A DNA stretch of 64,000 nucleotides from Gleimia coleocanis DSM 15436 (GTDB lineage Bacteria; Actinomycetota; Actinomycetes; Actinomycetales; Actinomycetaceae): assembly GCF_000159015.1 (NCBI RefSeq), contig NZ_DS999540.1, positions 62,001 to 126,000 on the forward strand, read 5' to 3'. The first letter of the stretch is position 1; every line of letters starts with the position of its first letter. Under the pieces are notes generated by a model. The model saw only the letters and a program-made list of their open reading frames with translations. It ran no database searches and was not told the DNA's origin. Positions 53,669-62,786 of the stretch are shown here, piece by piece. The translations under genes were made by a program, and so were the position numbers.

Positions 53669-55510
53669 ATGACTACTTTTGCTGACCTTAATTTGCCTGA
53701 AAACGTTCTTTCTGCGATTACTGAGATGGGTTTTGAGACCCCTACTCCGATTCAGGAACAAGCTATCCCTCACCTGTTAGAGGGGCGCGATATTGTTGGT
53801 ATTGCGCAGACTGGTACGGGTAAGACCGCTGCTTTTGGTTTACCTATGTTGGCTCATATTGATCCTGGGTTTAATGCGGTGCAGGCGATTGTTTTAGCAC
53901 CTACTCGTGAACTGGCAATGCAGTCTGCTACGGCGATTGAGTCTTTTGCTGCGCATATGCCTAAGGTTAAGGTTGTTACCGTTTACGGTGGTGCTTCTTA
54001 CACCCCTCAGATTAAGGGTTTGAAGTCGGGTGCTCAGGTAGTGGTTGGCACTCCTGGTCGTGTTATTGACTTGATTGAAAAAGGCGCTCTGAAGCTTAAT
54101 AATGTTTCTGTCCTGGTGTTAGATGAAGCTGATGAAATGCTTCGTATGGGCTTTGCTGAAGACGTTGAAACTATTGCAGCTTCTATGCCTGAGTCTGGTA
54201 AGCGTATTACTGCCTTGTTCTCTGCGACTATGCCTGATTTTATTCAACGTGTCGCTGACCAACATTTAACTGATCCGGTGCGGATTGAGGTGGCACGTCA
54301 GTCTTCCACGGTTGAGAATATTCATCAGACTTACGCGGTTGTTCCGTTTAAGCATAAGCTTGGTGCTTTGGGTCGCGTTTTGGCTACTCGTGATGAGGAT
54401 GCGGCGATTGTTTTCGTACGTACTCGCGTGGATGCTGACGAAGTCGCAGTTGATATGGCTACGCGTGGTTTCACTGCAGCTGCTATTTCTGGTGATGTTT
54501 CTCAGAATGAACGTGAGCGTATTGTGTCGCGTTTACGTGATGGTTCTTTGGATGTTTTGGTTGCTACGGACGTGGCTGCGCGTGGTTTAGACGTTGAGCG
54601 TATTGGGTTGGTTATTAACTTTGATGTGCCACGTGAGACTGAAGCGTATGTTCACCGTGTGGGGCGTACTGGCCGTGCGGGTCGTGCGGGCCGGTCTTTG
54701 ACTTTCTTCACTCCGAAAGAACAGTTCCGTCTGCGTCAGATTGAGAAACTTACGGGTACGAAGATGGAAGAGATTGTGATTCCTTCTCCTCGTGAGGTTT
54801 CTGAGTTCCGTGCGCGTCGTTTGGTTTCGTTGATGCCTGACCGCATTGAGCTGGGTCGTTTGGAACTTTACTACGATTTGTTGCACGAGATCCGTCATAC
54901 TACGGAAATTGAAGTTGAGGATATTGCTGCGGCTTTGCTGGCTCACGCTATTGGCGATAAGGGTCCTTCTCAGGAGGAACGTCGTGGCGCGGGCAAGATT
55001 CGTCGTGAAGAAGAGATTGATGATGATGGCAATTTCGTAGCCGCTTCTTTTGAAGCTGGTCGTGATGGCGGTAAGGGTGGTCGTGCTAAGGGTGCGAAGC
55101 GTCCTTCTGCTCCTCGTATTTCTTCTGGTTTTTCTCGTCGTTACCGTGTTGAGGTTGGTAAGCGTGATGGGGTTAAGCCGGGTGCTATTGTGGGTGCGAT
55201 TACTGGCGAGGGCGGCGTGAATGGCGCTGACTTGGGCCGTATCGACATCTACCCTACTTTCTCTTTAGTTGAGCTTTCTGGCGAGCTTTCCGAGAAGGCG
55301 GCTTCTAAGATTTCTAAGGCGTTTGTTTCCGGACGTCAGTTGCGCATTAAGGAAGATACGGGTCCTCGCCCGGCTGCTGAGGGTGGCGACCGGGGTGACC
55401 GCCGCGGAGCTTCCCGAGGGCGTTCTGCGGATCGTTCCGCACATAAGGGTAGTTTTAGTAAGTCCAGCGCTAAGAGCGGTAAGAAGTTTAAGAAACGCAG
55501 CGGCCGCTAA
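53669..55510 (+). CDS. DEAD-box RNA helicase (DeaD/CsdA type) with DbpA-like RNA-binding domain
   Basis: 613 aa. Start taken at the ATG at 53669 (MTTFADLNLPENVLSAI); an ATG at 53660 is also possible. Helicase motifs in order: Q (TPTPIQEQAIP), I (AQTGTGKTAAF), Ia (PTREL), Ib (TPGR), II (DEAD), III (SAT), IV (IVFVRTR), V (ATDVAARGLD), VI (HRVGRTGRAGR). The C-terminal ~500-575 region is DbpA/RRM-like (YRVEVGKRDGVKPGAIVGAI), followed by a basic Arg/Gly/Ser/Lys-rich tail. Likely role: ribosome assembly or RNA unwinding. A hairpin lies downstream. Confidence 0.94.
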   Translation: MTTFADLNLPENVLSAITEMGFETPTPIQEQAIPHLLEGRDIVGIAQTGTGKTAAFGLPMLAHIDPGFNAVQAIVLAPTRELAMQSATAIESFAAHMPKVKVVTVYGGASYTPQIKGLKSGAQVVVGTPGRVIDLIEKGALKLNNVSVLVLDEADEMLRMGFAEDVETIAASMPESGKRITALFSATMPDFIQRVADQHLTDPVRIEVARQSSTVENIHQTYAVVPFKHKLGALGRVLATRDEDAAIVFVRTRVDADEVAVDMATRGFTAAAISGDVSQNERERIVSRLRDGSLDVLVATDVAARGLDVERIGLVINFDVPRETEAYVHRVGRTGRAGRAGRSLTFFTPKEQFRLRQIEKLTGTKMEEIVIPSPREVSEFRARRLVSLMPDRIELGRLELYYDLLHEIRHTTEIEVEDIAAALLAHAIGDKGPSQEERRGAGKIRREEEIDDDGNFVAASFEAGRDGGKGGRAKGAKRPSAPRISSGFSRRYRVEVGKRDGVKPGAIVGAITGEGGVNGADLGRIDIYPTFSLVELSGELSEKAASKISKAFVSGRQLRIKEDTGPRPAAEGGDRGDRRGASRGRSADRSAHKGSFSKSSAKSGKKFKKRSGR

Positions 55511-55554
55511 CTAACTAATAGTTTAGTCGATCTTACTGCATAGGTTGACTGTAT

Positions 55555-55600
55555 AAATAGTTGTGTTGTCACTCATCTTTAGGGGACAACACGACTATTT
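55555..55600 (+). terminator. 16-bp hairpin after the DEAD-box helicase gene
   Basis: AAATAGTTGTGTTGTC (55555-55570) pairs with GACAACACGACTATTT (55585-55600) with one G-T pair, loop 14 bases. It lies 45 bases after the stop codon and its downstream arm ends in TATTTATT, consistent with a terminator. Confidence 0.7.
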
Positions 55601-55650
55601 ATTGCATTCTGGTTGTACAGCAAAACTGTGTTGGAGGCAGCCGCGGCGTA

Positions 55651-55680
55651 AACATGGGAACGCGAGTTCCCACGCAGGAT
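55651..55680. repeat. Single unit of the intergenic repeat family, locus 4
   Basis: A single unit with core GGAACGCGAGTTCC, a perfect 14-base palindrome, followed by CACGCAGGAT as in the other loci. It lies 8 bases from the stop codon of the following minus-strand GTPase gene, between convergent genes. Confidence 0.6.
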
Positions 55681-55687
55681 TGGTGTA

Positions 55688-57313
55688 CTACTGCCCTAGT
55701 TTGAGAAGTTCTAAGACGCGCCGCTGGCGCTGATCCTCAATCTTTAAGGGGGCCCAGAGGTATTCTTCTACAACTTCATCGAGTTCTTCTCTCAGTGCCT
55801 GTGAGGCTTTCTTTCCGGCTGCATGGGCACGCCAGCTAATAAGTACGGCTGTTAGAGCACTAATCAGTACTGCCCATAAAATTCCCACGCCAATCATCCA
55901 CACCGGCGTAGGAATATTGTAGTAAGGCATAGTGGGAACGTCGATTAGTAGCAGTGACTTTAGTAGATGAATACCACCTAGCCATAAGCCACCACAAATC
56001 GCCAGTACCCATCCAAGCATTTGTAGTCCATTCATTACCCGCCACCAAGTGGCTTTACCAGCAGGTAATGGCACGTCAATACGTGATACCACGTGGTTTA
56101 AGTGAAGTGGAATGAACTCATTTGCTTGCGTAGCTTGTGCACGCAAACTTGCCTGCCAGGGACGAGGACGTCCAGCGATTAACCCATCCACTGTTTGGCG
56201 CATTGCTAAATCAAGGTTTTTCAGCGTCATATCCAGTGGCTTGTAGCTGGTAATCCCGGTTTCTGAGCCCAGGTGCAGTCGTTTCACTGGGTCTGGCTTA
56301 AATAGACGCAGTTTACGGGATGGCCAGAATCCTGCGACGCTACCGGCACGGTAGCGGTAACCTTGCTTAACGGTTTTCTCAACCGTTTTTACACCTGCAA
56401 CTTCATACACGGCTTTGGTTAGTAGTGGTTTCACCTGTTTATTCGTAAAACCTGGCAAATCATAGGATTTGAGGGTTTCTAAGGTATTTACACCACTGGT
56501 TCCACCAAAGATTTCTTTCGCAATCAGGGCTTTGCCATTCTGCAGATCAGCAATCAGTTTTTGCGCGGCTTTAGCCTGCACTGCCGCAGCGTCTGTAATC
56601 CGCAGGCGCAGACTATCAATCCCCTGCCCAGTAACTGCCGAAGTTGGAATCACCAGCGGATTATTAACTCTGTCTGTTTCAAGGATTCTCGTGAAGTCTG
56701 CTACCACGTGTACGGCGTCTTGCCCGTGCAGGGTATCTGCATGAGTTAGTACCCCGATAGTCATATTCGCGTGTTTTGCAAGTGGCCTAATGAATTCAGT
56801 GTGTAGCAGGTTATCCGCGTATTTTTGTGGGTCAGCAACCCAGATGAGTAAGTCCACTCGCTGGGCTAAAAACTTAACTGTTTCGCGCCCAGCAGTAGCA
56901 ATGGAGTCAATATCGGGCAAGTCAATTAAAGCTACGTTATCAGGCAGCTTTCCGCCAGAGGGAATCTGTACACGGTGTTTAATCTGTAGCCAATCCATGA
57001 GTTCAGATACGCCTTCGTTGACCGGAATGGCAGCAATCGGTTCGATTGTCGTCGGGCGACGTACTCCGATAGTGGCAATGTCAGCGCCTAATATAGCGTT
57101 AAAGAGGCTAGATTTACCTGAGCCGGTGGCTCCCACTAAGGCTACTACCGTGGTGGTCGGGTCTAGACTAAGACGCTCATGAGATAGCTTCGCAGTTGTC
57201 TCAAGTTGGTTGAGAGCATTTACCGATAGGTCTGCTTTGGCGTTCTTTAATAACTCTTCAAACTCGGTTAAAAGCTGTGGAGCTTGTAACTGATTACGGT
57301 TAAAAATCCCCAT
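55688..57313 (-). CDS. YfjP/Era-like membrane GTPase
   Basis: 541 aa. G1 is GATGSGKSSLFNAILG (~61-76), G2 lies in GVRRPTTIEP, G3 reads LIDLPDIDS (~127-135) and G4 is THAD (~186). Two membrane segments lie in the C-terminal part (~430-455 and ~470-495), and the tail is charged and helical. It follows another GTPase gene by one base. Such tandem GTPase pairs are common in actinobacteria; their role is unknown, though resemblance to dynamin-like proteins suggests membrane remodelling or ribosome-linked function. Confidence 0.8.
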   Translation of the reverse strand: MGIFNRNQLQAPQLLTEFEELLKNAKADLSVNALNQLETTAKLSHERLSLDPTTTVVALVGATGSGKSSLFNAILGADIATIGVRRPTTIEPIAAIPVNEGVSELMDWLQIKHRVQIPSGGKLPDNVALIDLPDIDSIATAGRETVKFLAQRVDLLIWVADPQKYADNLLHTEFIRPLAKHANMTIGVLTHADTLHGQDAVHVVADFTRILETDRVNNPLVIPTSAVTGQGIDSLRLRITDAAAVQAKAAQKLIADLQNGKALIAKEIFGGTSGVNTLETLKSYDLPGFTNKQVKPLLTKAVYEVAGVKTVEKTVKQGYRYRAGSVAGFWPSRKLRLFKPDPVKRLHLGSETGITSYKPLDMTLKNLDLAMRQTVDGLIAGRPRPWQASLRAQATQANEFIPLHLNHVVSRIDVPLPAGKATWWRVMNGLQMLGWVLAICGGLWLGGIHLLKSLLLIDVPTMPYYNIPTPVWMIGVGILWAVLISALTAVLISWRAHAAGKKASQALREELDEVVEEYLWAPLKIEDQRQRRVLELLKLGQ

Positions 57314-57314
57314 C

Positions 57315-59042
57315 TTAAAGCGCCTTCCCTAACCGTGCTCGAACCTCATTTTCCAACTCGTTTAAAGTATCCTGAGCAGCAGTTAAATCTCCGCTTAATT
57401 CTGCAGAATCAGCGACCTGTGGGATACCCGCACGCAGTTTTGCAAGTTCACTCTCGTAAAACGTGCTGACTTGAGCGACTAAATCACTGTGCGCTTTCGC
57501 AGTCATTGCTTTGACCGCTTGGTCACCAAAAATAACCTCAAGCAGTTTTTGGGCTACCACTGAAGTAGTCCCCGCAACCCCAATTTCCGCTCCGGTGATA
57601 CCGCCGGTGGAAGCGAAAATGACAATCATCAGCGCCACCCCCAGGAGGTTTACTCCGGCAGCCATTACTCGCGCCGTAGTGCGTCGCGAACCGCCCTCGG
57701 AACGAATTAATTCCAACAGATTATGCTGCCAACGCAAGGTAATTTCTTTAGCCCGCGCTTCTACTGCGTCAACATCTAAGTCAGGAATCTGCGCTTCTAA
57801 CTCACGCATTTGCGGGTTACCCGCCCAAACTTTACGAACCCGTGACTCCGCCACTAACAATTCCGATGCCACAATAGTTTGCAAACTCGACTCTAAAGCA
57901 ACTTCCAAAGAATTGAGCTCTGGTTTTTGGCCCGTAAAGAAGCTCTTCAAACGGAACTTAAAGAGTCCAATCCCCCGCTCAATAATCTGCGAAAGCTCCG
58001 ACACTCCGACGATCTCTTGCCAGCGTGCCAAAACCTCACCCTTAAGCAAAGAACCATCCGCACTCAAAGTTGAAACCCGCTGCACCGCATGCCGCGCTTC
58101 AGTGTCCACGACAGAATGAGCATCGGCTACCAGCAGGAACTGGCGATCTAACGCAGTTTTCACATCCTGCGCATCTGCCACCAGCAATCGCCCAGTGCCC
58201 AATAAAGAGCGCATAGCAGTCGCAATCCGCACTTGTGAATCAGCTGCAAAAGAAAGCATCCACTCAGATAGTTTCGCAACCTTTTGTGGCGGAATAAAAC
58301 CATTTTCCAAAGGCAGTTCGGGAATCGCAATAAGCGGCAGATTCTCTAAACCAGCTTCAGTTAGTAAACGCTGGAGGTCTTGCTGAATCTCAGCCAACGC
58401 AGCTTCAGGAGTCCGGTTCAAAACTACTGCGATAGTAATATTGCGGGATTTAGCTTCCTTCAGGATTTCCCACGGCAACGCATCTGCATAACGAGTTGCA
58501 GTAGTTACAAAAATCCACATGTCCGCGACATCCAGTAGCTGCCGTGAAAGCACCCGATTTTCCTCTGCAATAGAGTCAAAATCAGGGGCGTCAATTAACG
58601 CTAAGCCCGCAAGCAGGCTCGCATGCTCGCGAATCTCAATCTCTGAATGATTTCCCACGGTTACGGGGGTAGGAGGAGCACCGGCTTCCACGCGCACTTT
58701 TGCTAACTGAGGCAATACTGTGGTGCCTTTAAACCAGACGGCGTCAGCAGGTGCGTGAAGAAGCAACGGACGTCGTGTCGTAGGGCGGACAGCAGATGCT
58801 GATGCCACCTGGGTTTGTAGAAGCGAGTTCACAATCGTGGACTTACCCGAGCCAGTAGAACCAGCAAGCACACAAACTAACGGTGCGTTAAGATTCCGCA
58901 GGCGTGGGAGCATATGGTTATCAAGCTTATGAATTACGCGTTTGCGTTTCGCCTCAGCTTCTTGAAAGTCAGCTTGTGGGAAAATAAACGCCAAATCTTT
59001 AAGCGTTGTAGATAACCGTGAAAGTGAACTAATTTCAACCAT
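57315..59042 (-). CDS. Dynamin-like membrane GTPase
   Basis: 575 aa. G1 is GSTGSGKSTIVNSLL (~61-75), G2 VRPTTRRPLLLH, G3 LIDAPDFDS (~150-158), and the G4 position reads VLNRTPE, lacking the usual aspartate. A hydrophobic membrane-inserting region lies near 455-480 (VNLLGVALMIVIFASTGGIT), and the flanking regions are helical, as in dynamin-family proteins. The stop is one base before the next GTPase start, so the two are probably co-translated and may form a heteromer. It follows hisS by 4 bases. Confidence 0.8.
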   Translation of the reverse strand: MVEISSLSRLSTTLKDLAFIFPQADFQEAEAKRKRVIHKLDNHMLPRLRNLNAPLVCVLAGSTGSGKSTIVNSLLQTQVASASAVRPTTRRPLLLHAPADAVWFKGTTVLPQLAKVRVEAGAPPTPVTVGNHSEIEIREHASLLAGLALIDAPDFDSIAEENRVLSRQLLDVADMWIFVTTATRYADALPWEILKEAKSRNITIAVVLNRTPEAALAEIQQDLQRLLTEAGLENLPLIAIPELPLENGFIPPQKVAKLSEWMLSFAADSQVRIATAMRSLLGTGRLLVADAQDVKTALDRQFLLVADAHSVVDTEARHAVQRVSTLSADGSLLKGEVLARWQEIVGVSELSQIIERGIGLFKFRLKSFFTGQKPELNSLEVALESSLQTIVASELLVAESRVRKVWAGNPQMRELEAQIPDLDVDAVEARAKEITLRWQHNLLELIRSEGGSRRTTARVMAAGVNLLGVALMIVIFASTGGITGAEIGVAGTTSVVAQKLLEVIFGDQAVKAMTAKAHSDLVAQVSTFYESELAKLRAGIPQVADSAELSGDLTAAQDTLNELENEVRARLGKAL

Positions 59043-59046
59043 TTTA

Positions 59047-60375
59047 TTACTTAACTACAGTTGGGAGAAGGTCTGTTGCCGGTGGCATCCAAGTAGCAGC
59101 GTCGGCTTCTACCTGTTCGCCAGTGCGAATGTCTTTAACAGTGGAAACACCTTCTTCGTTGGTGAACCATACGAAAGGAATACCACGCTTATCAGCAAAT
59201 TTAATTTGCTTACCAAACTTGGCAGAGTTTGGGCTAACTTCGGTTGGGATTCCGCGGGAGCGCAGAGCGTAAGCAATGTCGTCTGCTTCGCTACGGTGTT
59301 CTTCATCATTTACTGCTACCAGCACACAGCTTGGGACGCTGCGGGAAGCGTGTACCAGTTCTTGACCAAGGATGCGGGATACCAGTCGGGATACGCCGAT
59401 AGAAAGACCGACACCTGGATAGGTGCGCTTTCCGTTAGTTGCTAATGAGTCATAGCGACCGCCGGAACAAATCGAACCTAAGTCTTCGTGTCCTTCTAAA
59501 ACGGTTTCGTAAACTGAACCGGTGTAGTAATCCAGACCGCGGGCAATCTTTAGGTCAGCAACTACTCGTCCTGGCGCGCGCTTGGTGGCGGCGATAAGTA
59601 AAGCATCTAGTTCTTCCAGACCTGCGCGGAGGGTCTCATTATCAACTCCCAACGCAAGTACAGCGTCAGTTACACCGCTTTCAACGCGGATTGCTGCCAT
59701 TTCTAAGAGCTTTTCGCCCTGCTCTGCGCTGATACCGTTTTCCAGCATTTCTGCCATAACGCCCTCAGCGCCGATTTTATCGAGTTTATCGATAGCGCGC
59801 AGTGCATCTTCGACTGATTCAATTCCGATACCTTCGCAGAAGCCCTGTACTACCTTACGGTTATTTACAAGTACGGTTACTGGCGGGATTGGCAGGCCGG
59901 AAAGGGCTTCAATCATAACCAGTGGCAGTTCTACTTCGTGGTGGAATGCCAATGCGCCGTCACCAACGATGTCAATATCCGCTTGCATGAATTCGCGGAA
60001 GCGGCCGTCCTGTGGCCTCTCTCCACGCCAGACTTTCTGAATCTGGTAGCGTCGGAATGGAAATGCGAGGGAACCAGCATTTTCAATGACGAAACGAGCA
60101 AAAGGTACGGTCAGGTCGAAGTGCAATCCCAGAGGGCGTTCCTTCTTAGATGAGCGTTCTTCCTTTAGTTCTTGCAAACGGTTGAGGATATAGACTTCTT
60201 TGGAGGTTTCGCCTTTTCGTTGCAGTTCGTCCAGGGTTTCTACAGAGCGGGTTTCTAATGATGCGAAACCATGCAGTTCGAAGGTTTTGCGCAGGTGATC
60301 AAGGATTGCATTTTCGATGATGCGGCCTTCTGGCAACCATTCTGGGAATCCAGATAGTGAGGTTTTAGCAAACAT
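59047..60375 (-). CDS. hisS: Histidyl-tRNA synthetase
   Basis: 442 aa. Class II motifs are visible: RPLGLHFDLTVPFARF, motif 2 RYQIQKVWRGERPQDGRFREF followed by QADIDIVG, the histidine-specific ARGLDYYTGSVYET, and motif 3 CSGGRYDSLATN...PGVGLSIGVSRL. The C-terminal anticodon domain starts near residue 345. The order GTPase-GTPase-hisS-MBL hydrolase runs on one strand, with 64 bases upstream of hisS. Confidence 0.97.
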   Translation of the reverse strand: MFAKTSLSGFPEWLPEGRIIENAILDHLRKTFELHGFASLETRSVETLDELQRKGETSKEVYILNRLQELKEERSSKKERPLGLHFDLTVPFARFVIENAGSLAFPFRRYQIQKVWRGERPQDGRFREFMQADIDIVGDGALAFHHEVELPLVMIEALSGLPIPPVTVLVNNRKVVQGFCEGIGIESVEDALRAIDKLDKIGAEGVMAEMLENGISAEQGEKLLEMAAIRVESGVTDAVLALGVDNETLRAGLEELDALLIAATKRAPGRVVADLKIARGLDYYTGSVYETVLEGHEDLGSICSGGRYDSLATNGKRTYPGVGLSIGVSRLVSRILGQELVHASRSVPSCVLVAVNDEEHRSEADDIAYALRSRGIPTEVSPNSAKFGKQIKFADKRGIPFVWFTNEEGVSTVKDIRTGEQVEADAATWMPPATDLLPTVVK

Positions 60376-60439
60376 TAGTTTCTTTCTTTTCCGCTTTGTA
60401 TTCTCTAGGTTTTCTTTAAGTTTAGTAGTTTTCGGGGGC

Positions 60440-61147
60440 TTACCCTAAACGCTTTGCGCGAATAACGTAGGCGTTGTTTTCCTGTTCAAATCCCCATTGG
60501 GTGGCGTAGCCATGACCGGGGAGGAAGATTGTCTTTGGATCTACGGCGTTAGCTAGGGTGCGCAAGGAGTGGCGCATTTGGGTTTCGTCACCGCCTGGCA
60601 GATCTGTGCGTCCTACTGACTGCATGAAGACGACGTCACCGGAAAGAGCCATGGGCTGGGCGTTGTCTTTGCGTAGGTCCCACCAAGGTGTTTCCACGTT
60701 AGTGTCGTGCGCGACTCCCGCAGGAATTTCGAAGAGGAAGAGTGCAGATCCTTCGGTGTGTCCTGGCGCTGGAACCATTACCATTGGGAGACCTGGAATT
60801 AGTTCGGTTACTCCGCTTGGAAAGGCTTTAATATCGGCTGGTTTTACCCAGTTTGAGCCGATTGGTAGGTTCATGGGGATTTGTTCCAGGGGGTTTTCCA
60901 GACGGTATATATCTGGTTGTGGAATCCATACGGACACGTTGAATGTTGCAGCTTCCCAAACGTGGTCGAAATGCCCGTGAGTGAGGAGTACCGCCCCAGC
61001 GATAAGTTCATGCTGAGCTAGGTAGGTTTCGATTTGTTTGGCAGTACCTACGCCGGGGTCTACGATAAGCGCTTGAGTGCTGTTGTCAGGGGCGATTACG
61101 TAGGCATTTTCACCGAATACTTCTGCATTTATTACGTGGATTCTCAT
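60440..61147 (-). CDS. Metallo-beta-lactamase-fold hydrolase (glyoxalase II-like)
   Basis: 235 aa. The metal motif HGHFDHV (THxHxDH) lies near residues 57-63, with further ligands in PAPGHTEGSALFLFE (~128) and LSGDVVFMQSVGRTDLPGGDE, and the end FLPGHGYAT. It is the ortholog type found next to hisS in mycobacteria (Rv2581c-like). It probably hydrolyses a thioester such as S-lactoylglutathione/mycothiol conjugate, but the substrate is not shown by the sequence. Confidence 0.9.
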   Translation of the reverse strand: MRIHVINAEVFGENAYVIAPDNSTQALIVDPGVGTAKQIETYLAQHELIAGAVLLTHGHFDHVWEAATFNVSVWIPQPDIYRLENPLEQIPMNLPIGSNWVKPADIKAFPSGVTELIPGLPMVMVPAPGHTEGSALFLFEIPAGVAHDTNVETPWWDLRKDNAQPMALSGDVVFMQSVGRTDLPGGDETQMRHSLRTLANAVDPKTIFLPGHGYATQWGFEQENNAYVIRAKRLG

Positions 61148-61265
61148 ACTTACCAGTTTAACTGCCGAGGGCGGTTTTTACGATGTCACAGTGGGGGTAG
61201 TAAAGATTCTGTTTTTCATTGCTTATTTATGTGGGTTTTCGTAGAAAAACCGCGTAATATAAGTT

Positions 61266-61305
61266 CTGTAGGTCTTCTACAGAGAGTGCTTCAGCATTCT
61301 CTTTT
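61266..61305 (+). promoter_or_regulatory. Tandem hairpins with T-run in the leader of the DUF349 gene
   Basis: CTGTAG/CTACAG (61266-61282) is followed by AGAGAGTGC (61281-61289) / GCATTCTCT (61294-61302) and TTTT. The second resembles a small intrinsic terminator, 64 bases before the GTG start, downstream of a TAATATAAG -10-like sequence. The two hairpins share their junction (AG), so they are mutually exclusive in part, as in attenuators. Confidence 0.5.
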
Positions 61306-61368
61306 AATATCGCATCATTGTCGAACGGTCAGGTTTTATAACCCAACCCCGTCCCCGTTAGGAATATC

Positions 61369-62691
61369 GTGAGCAATCCAACTGACGAAAATGTAAAGAA
61401 CGAGAGCACCGAAGCTACCGCTCTGAAGCCAAATAAAGTTGTTCAAGTAGTTACCTCCACTGAAGAAGAAGCAGCCAAGTTCGGTCGCGTTGACGAATCC
61501 GGTAACGTTTGGGTTCGTGAAGCTACCGGTGAACGTCAGGTAGGTTCTTACCCTGATGGATTGCCACAGAACCCACTGGGCATGTACGTGCGTCGCTTCC
61601 TCGACTTGGAAGCTAATGTAAATCTTTTTGAAACTCGTCTTCACACTCTGTCTGTAAAAGATATTGAGTCTACTCTAGCGAGCCTAACTGCTTCTGTAGT
61701 TGAGCCTGCTGCTGTTGGTGACTTAGATGGTCTGCGTGAACGTCTGCAGAAGCTGACTGCTCAAGCTGAGGAGCGTAAGGAAGCTGCAAAGGCTGAACGC
61801 AAGGCTGCGAAGGAAGCTGCGCTGGCACAGCGTTCCGAACTGGTTGAGGCTGCTGAGAAGCTAGCAGCTCAGGATCCAGAAAAAACTCAGTGGAAGCAGT
61901 CCAGCGAAAAGATGCGTCAGCTGCTAGACCAGTGGAAGGAACTTCAGCGTCGTGGTCCACGTTTGGATCGTTCTGCTGAAGATTCCCTGTGGAAGCGTTT
62001 CTCTACTGCTCGCACCACTTTGGATCGTCACCGTCGTCAGTACTTCTCTGCTTTGGATGCTCGTCAGTCTGAGGCTCGTCGTGCTAAGGAAGCTTTGATT
62101 GTTCGTGCTGAAGAACTGCAGTCTTCTACTGACTGGGGCGCTACTGCGGCAGCTTACCGTGGTTTACTAGATGAGTGGAAGCAAGCTGGTCGCGCAACTC
62201 ATAAGGAAGATGACGCGCTGTGGGCACGTTTCCGCGCTGCTCAGCAGGTTTTCTTTGACGCGCGTCGTCAAAACACCGAGGCTGTAGAGTCTGAACTACG
62301 TGGCAACTTAGAAGCTAAGGAAGCTCTTTTGGCTGAGGCTGAGGCTCTTCTTCCAGTTTCTGATTTGACTGCTGCTCAGGAAGCTCTGCGTTCTATTCAG
62401 GATCGTTGGGAAGAAATCGGTCGCGTTCCTCGTGCTGACGTAGCTCGTATTGAGGGTGGTATTCGCGCGGTTGAATCTGCCGTACATGAAGCTGAGGAAG
62501 CTGAATGGCGTCGTTCTAACCCAGAAACTAAGGCTCGTGCAACTGGCATGCTGGGCCAGCTCGAAGACGGCATTGCAGATTTGGAAGCTAAGATTGCGGC
62601 TGAATCTGATTCTAAGAAACTAGCTGCCCTGCAGGATGCTTTGGCTACCAAGCGCCAGTGGTTTGAACAGATTTCTAGCTCTATCGACTGA
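61369..62691 (+). CDS. DUF349 family protein
   Basis: 440 aa from a GTG at 61369 with AGGA upstream. After an N-terminal ~110-residue region the protein is almost wholly helical and contains repeated DUF349 units with the W-x-x-L/A and R-x-A motif pattern (LLDQWKELQRRGPRLDRSAEDSLWKRF, LLDEWKQAGRATHKEDDALWARF, IQDRWEEIGRVPRADVARIEGGI). Its function is not established. It is next to rel on the opposite strand, a neighbourhood common in actinobacteria; a hairpin-rich leader lies upstream. Confidence 0.9.
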   Translation: MSNPTDENVKNESTEATALKPNKVVQVVTSTEEEAAKFGRVDESGNVWVREATGERQVGSYPDGLPQNPLGMYVRRFLDLEANVNLFETRLHTLSVKDIESTLASLTASVVEPAAVGDLDGLRERLQKLTAQAEERKEAAKAERKAAKEAALAQRSELVEAAEKLAAQDPEKTQWKQSSEKMRQLLDQWKELQRRGPRLDRSAEDSLWKRFSTARTTLDRHRRQYFSALDARQSEARRAKEALIVRAEELQSSTDWGATAAAYRGLLDEWKQAGRATHKEDDALWARFRAAQQVFFDARRQNTEAVESELRGNLEAKEALLAEAEALLPVSDLTAAQEALRSIQDRWEEIGRVPRADVARIEGGIRAVESAVHEAEEAEWRRSNPETKARATGMLGQLEDGIADLEAKIAAESDSKKLAALQDALATKRQWFEQISSSID

Positions 62692-62704
62692 TAGCTAGTT
62701 TTCT

Positions 62705-62732
62705 AGTGGGGTGGGCTTGGGCTCACCCCACT
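62705..62732 (+). terminator. Hairpin after the DUF349 gene
   Basis: AGTGGGGTG (62705-62713) pairs with CACCCCACT (62724-62732), loop 10 bases, followed by TTCATTTAT. It starts 14 bases after the stop codon and probably ends this transcript. Confidence 0.75.
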
Positions 62733-62786
62733 TTCATTTATCCACAGGCAGAATTTTTACCGCCATTTTTAAGCCACAATAGAGTT

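Noticed and set aside
53510-53773. Minus-strand open frame between the MFS and DEAD-box genes
   Set aside because: It overlaps the 5' end of the helicase gene and shows no ribosome-binding site or protein-like pattern.
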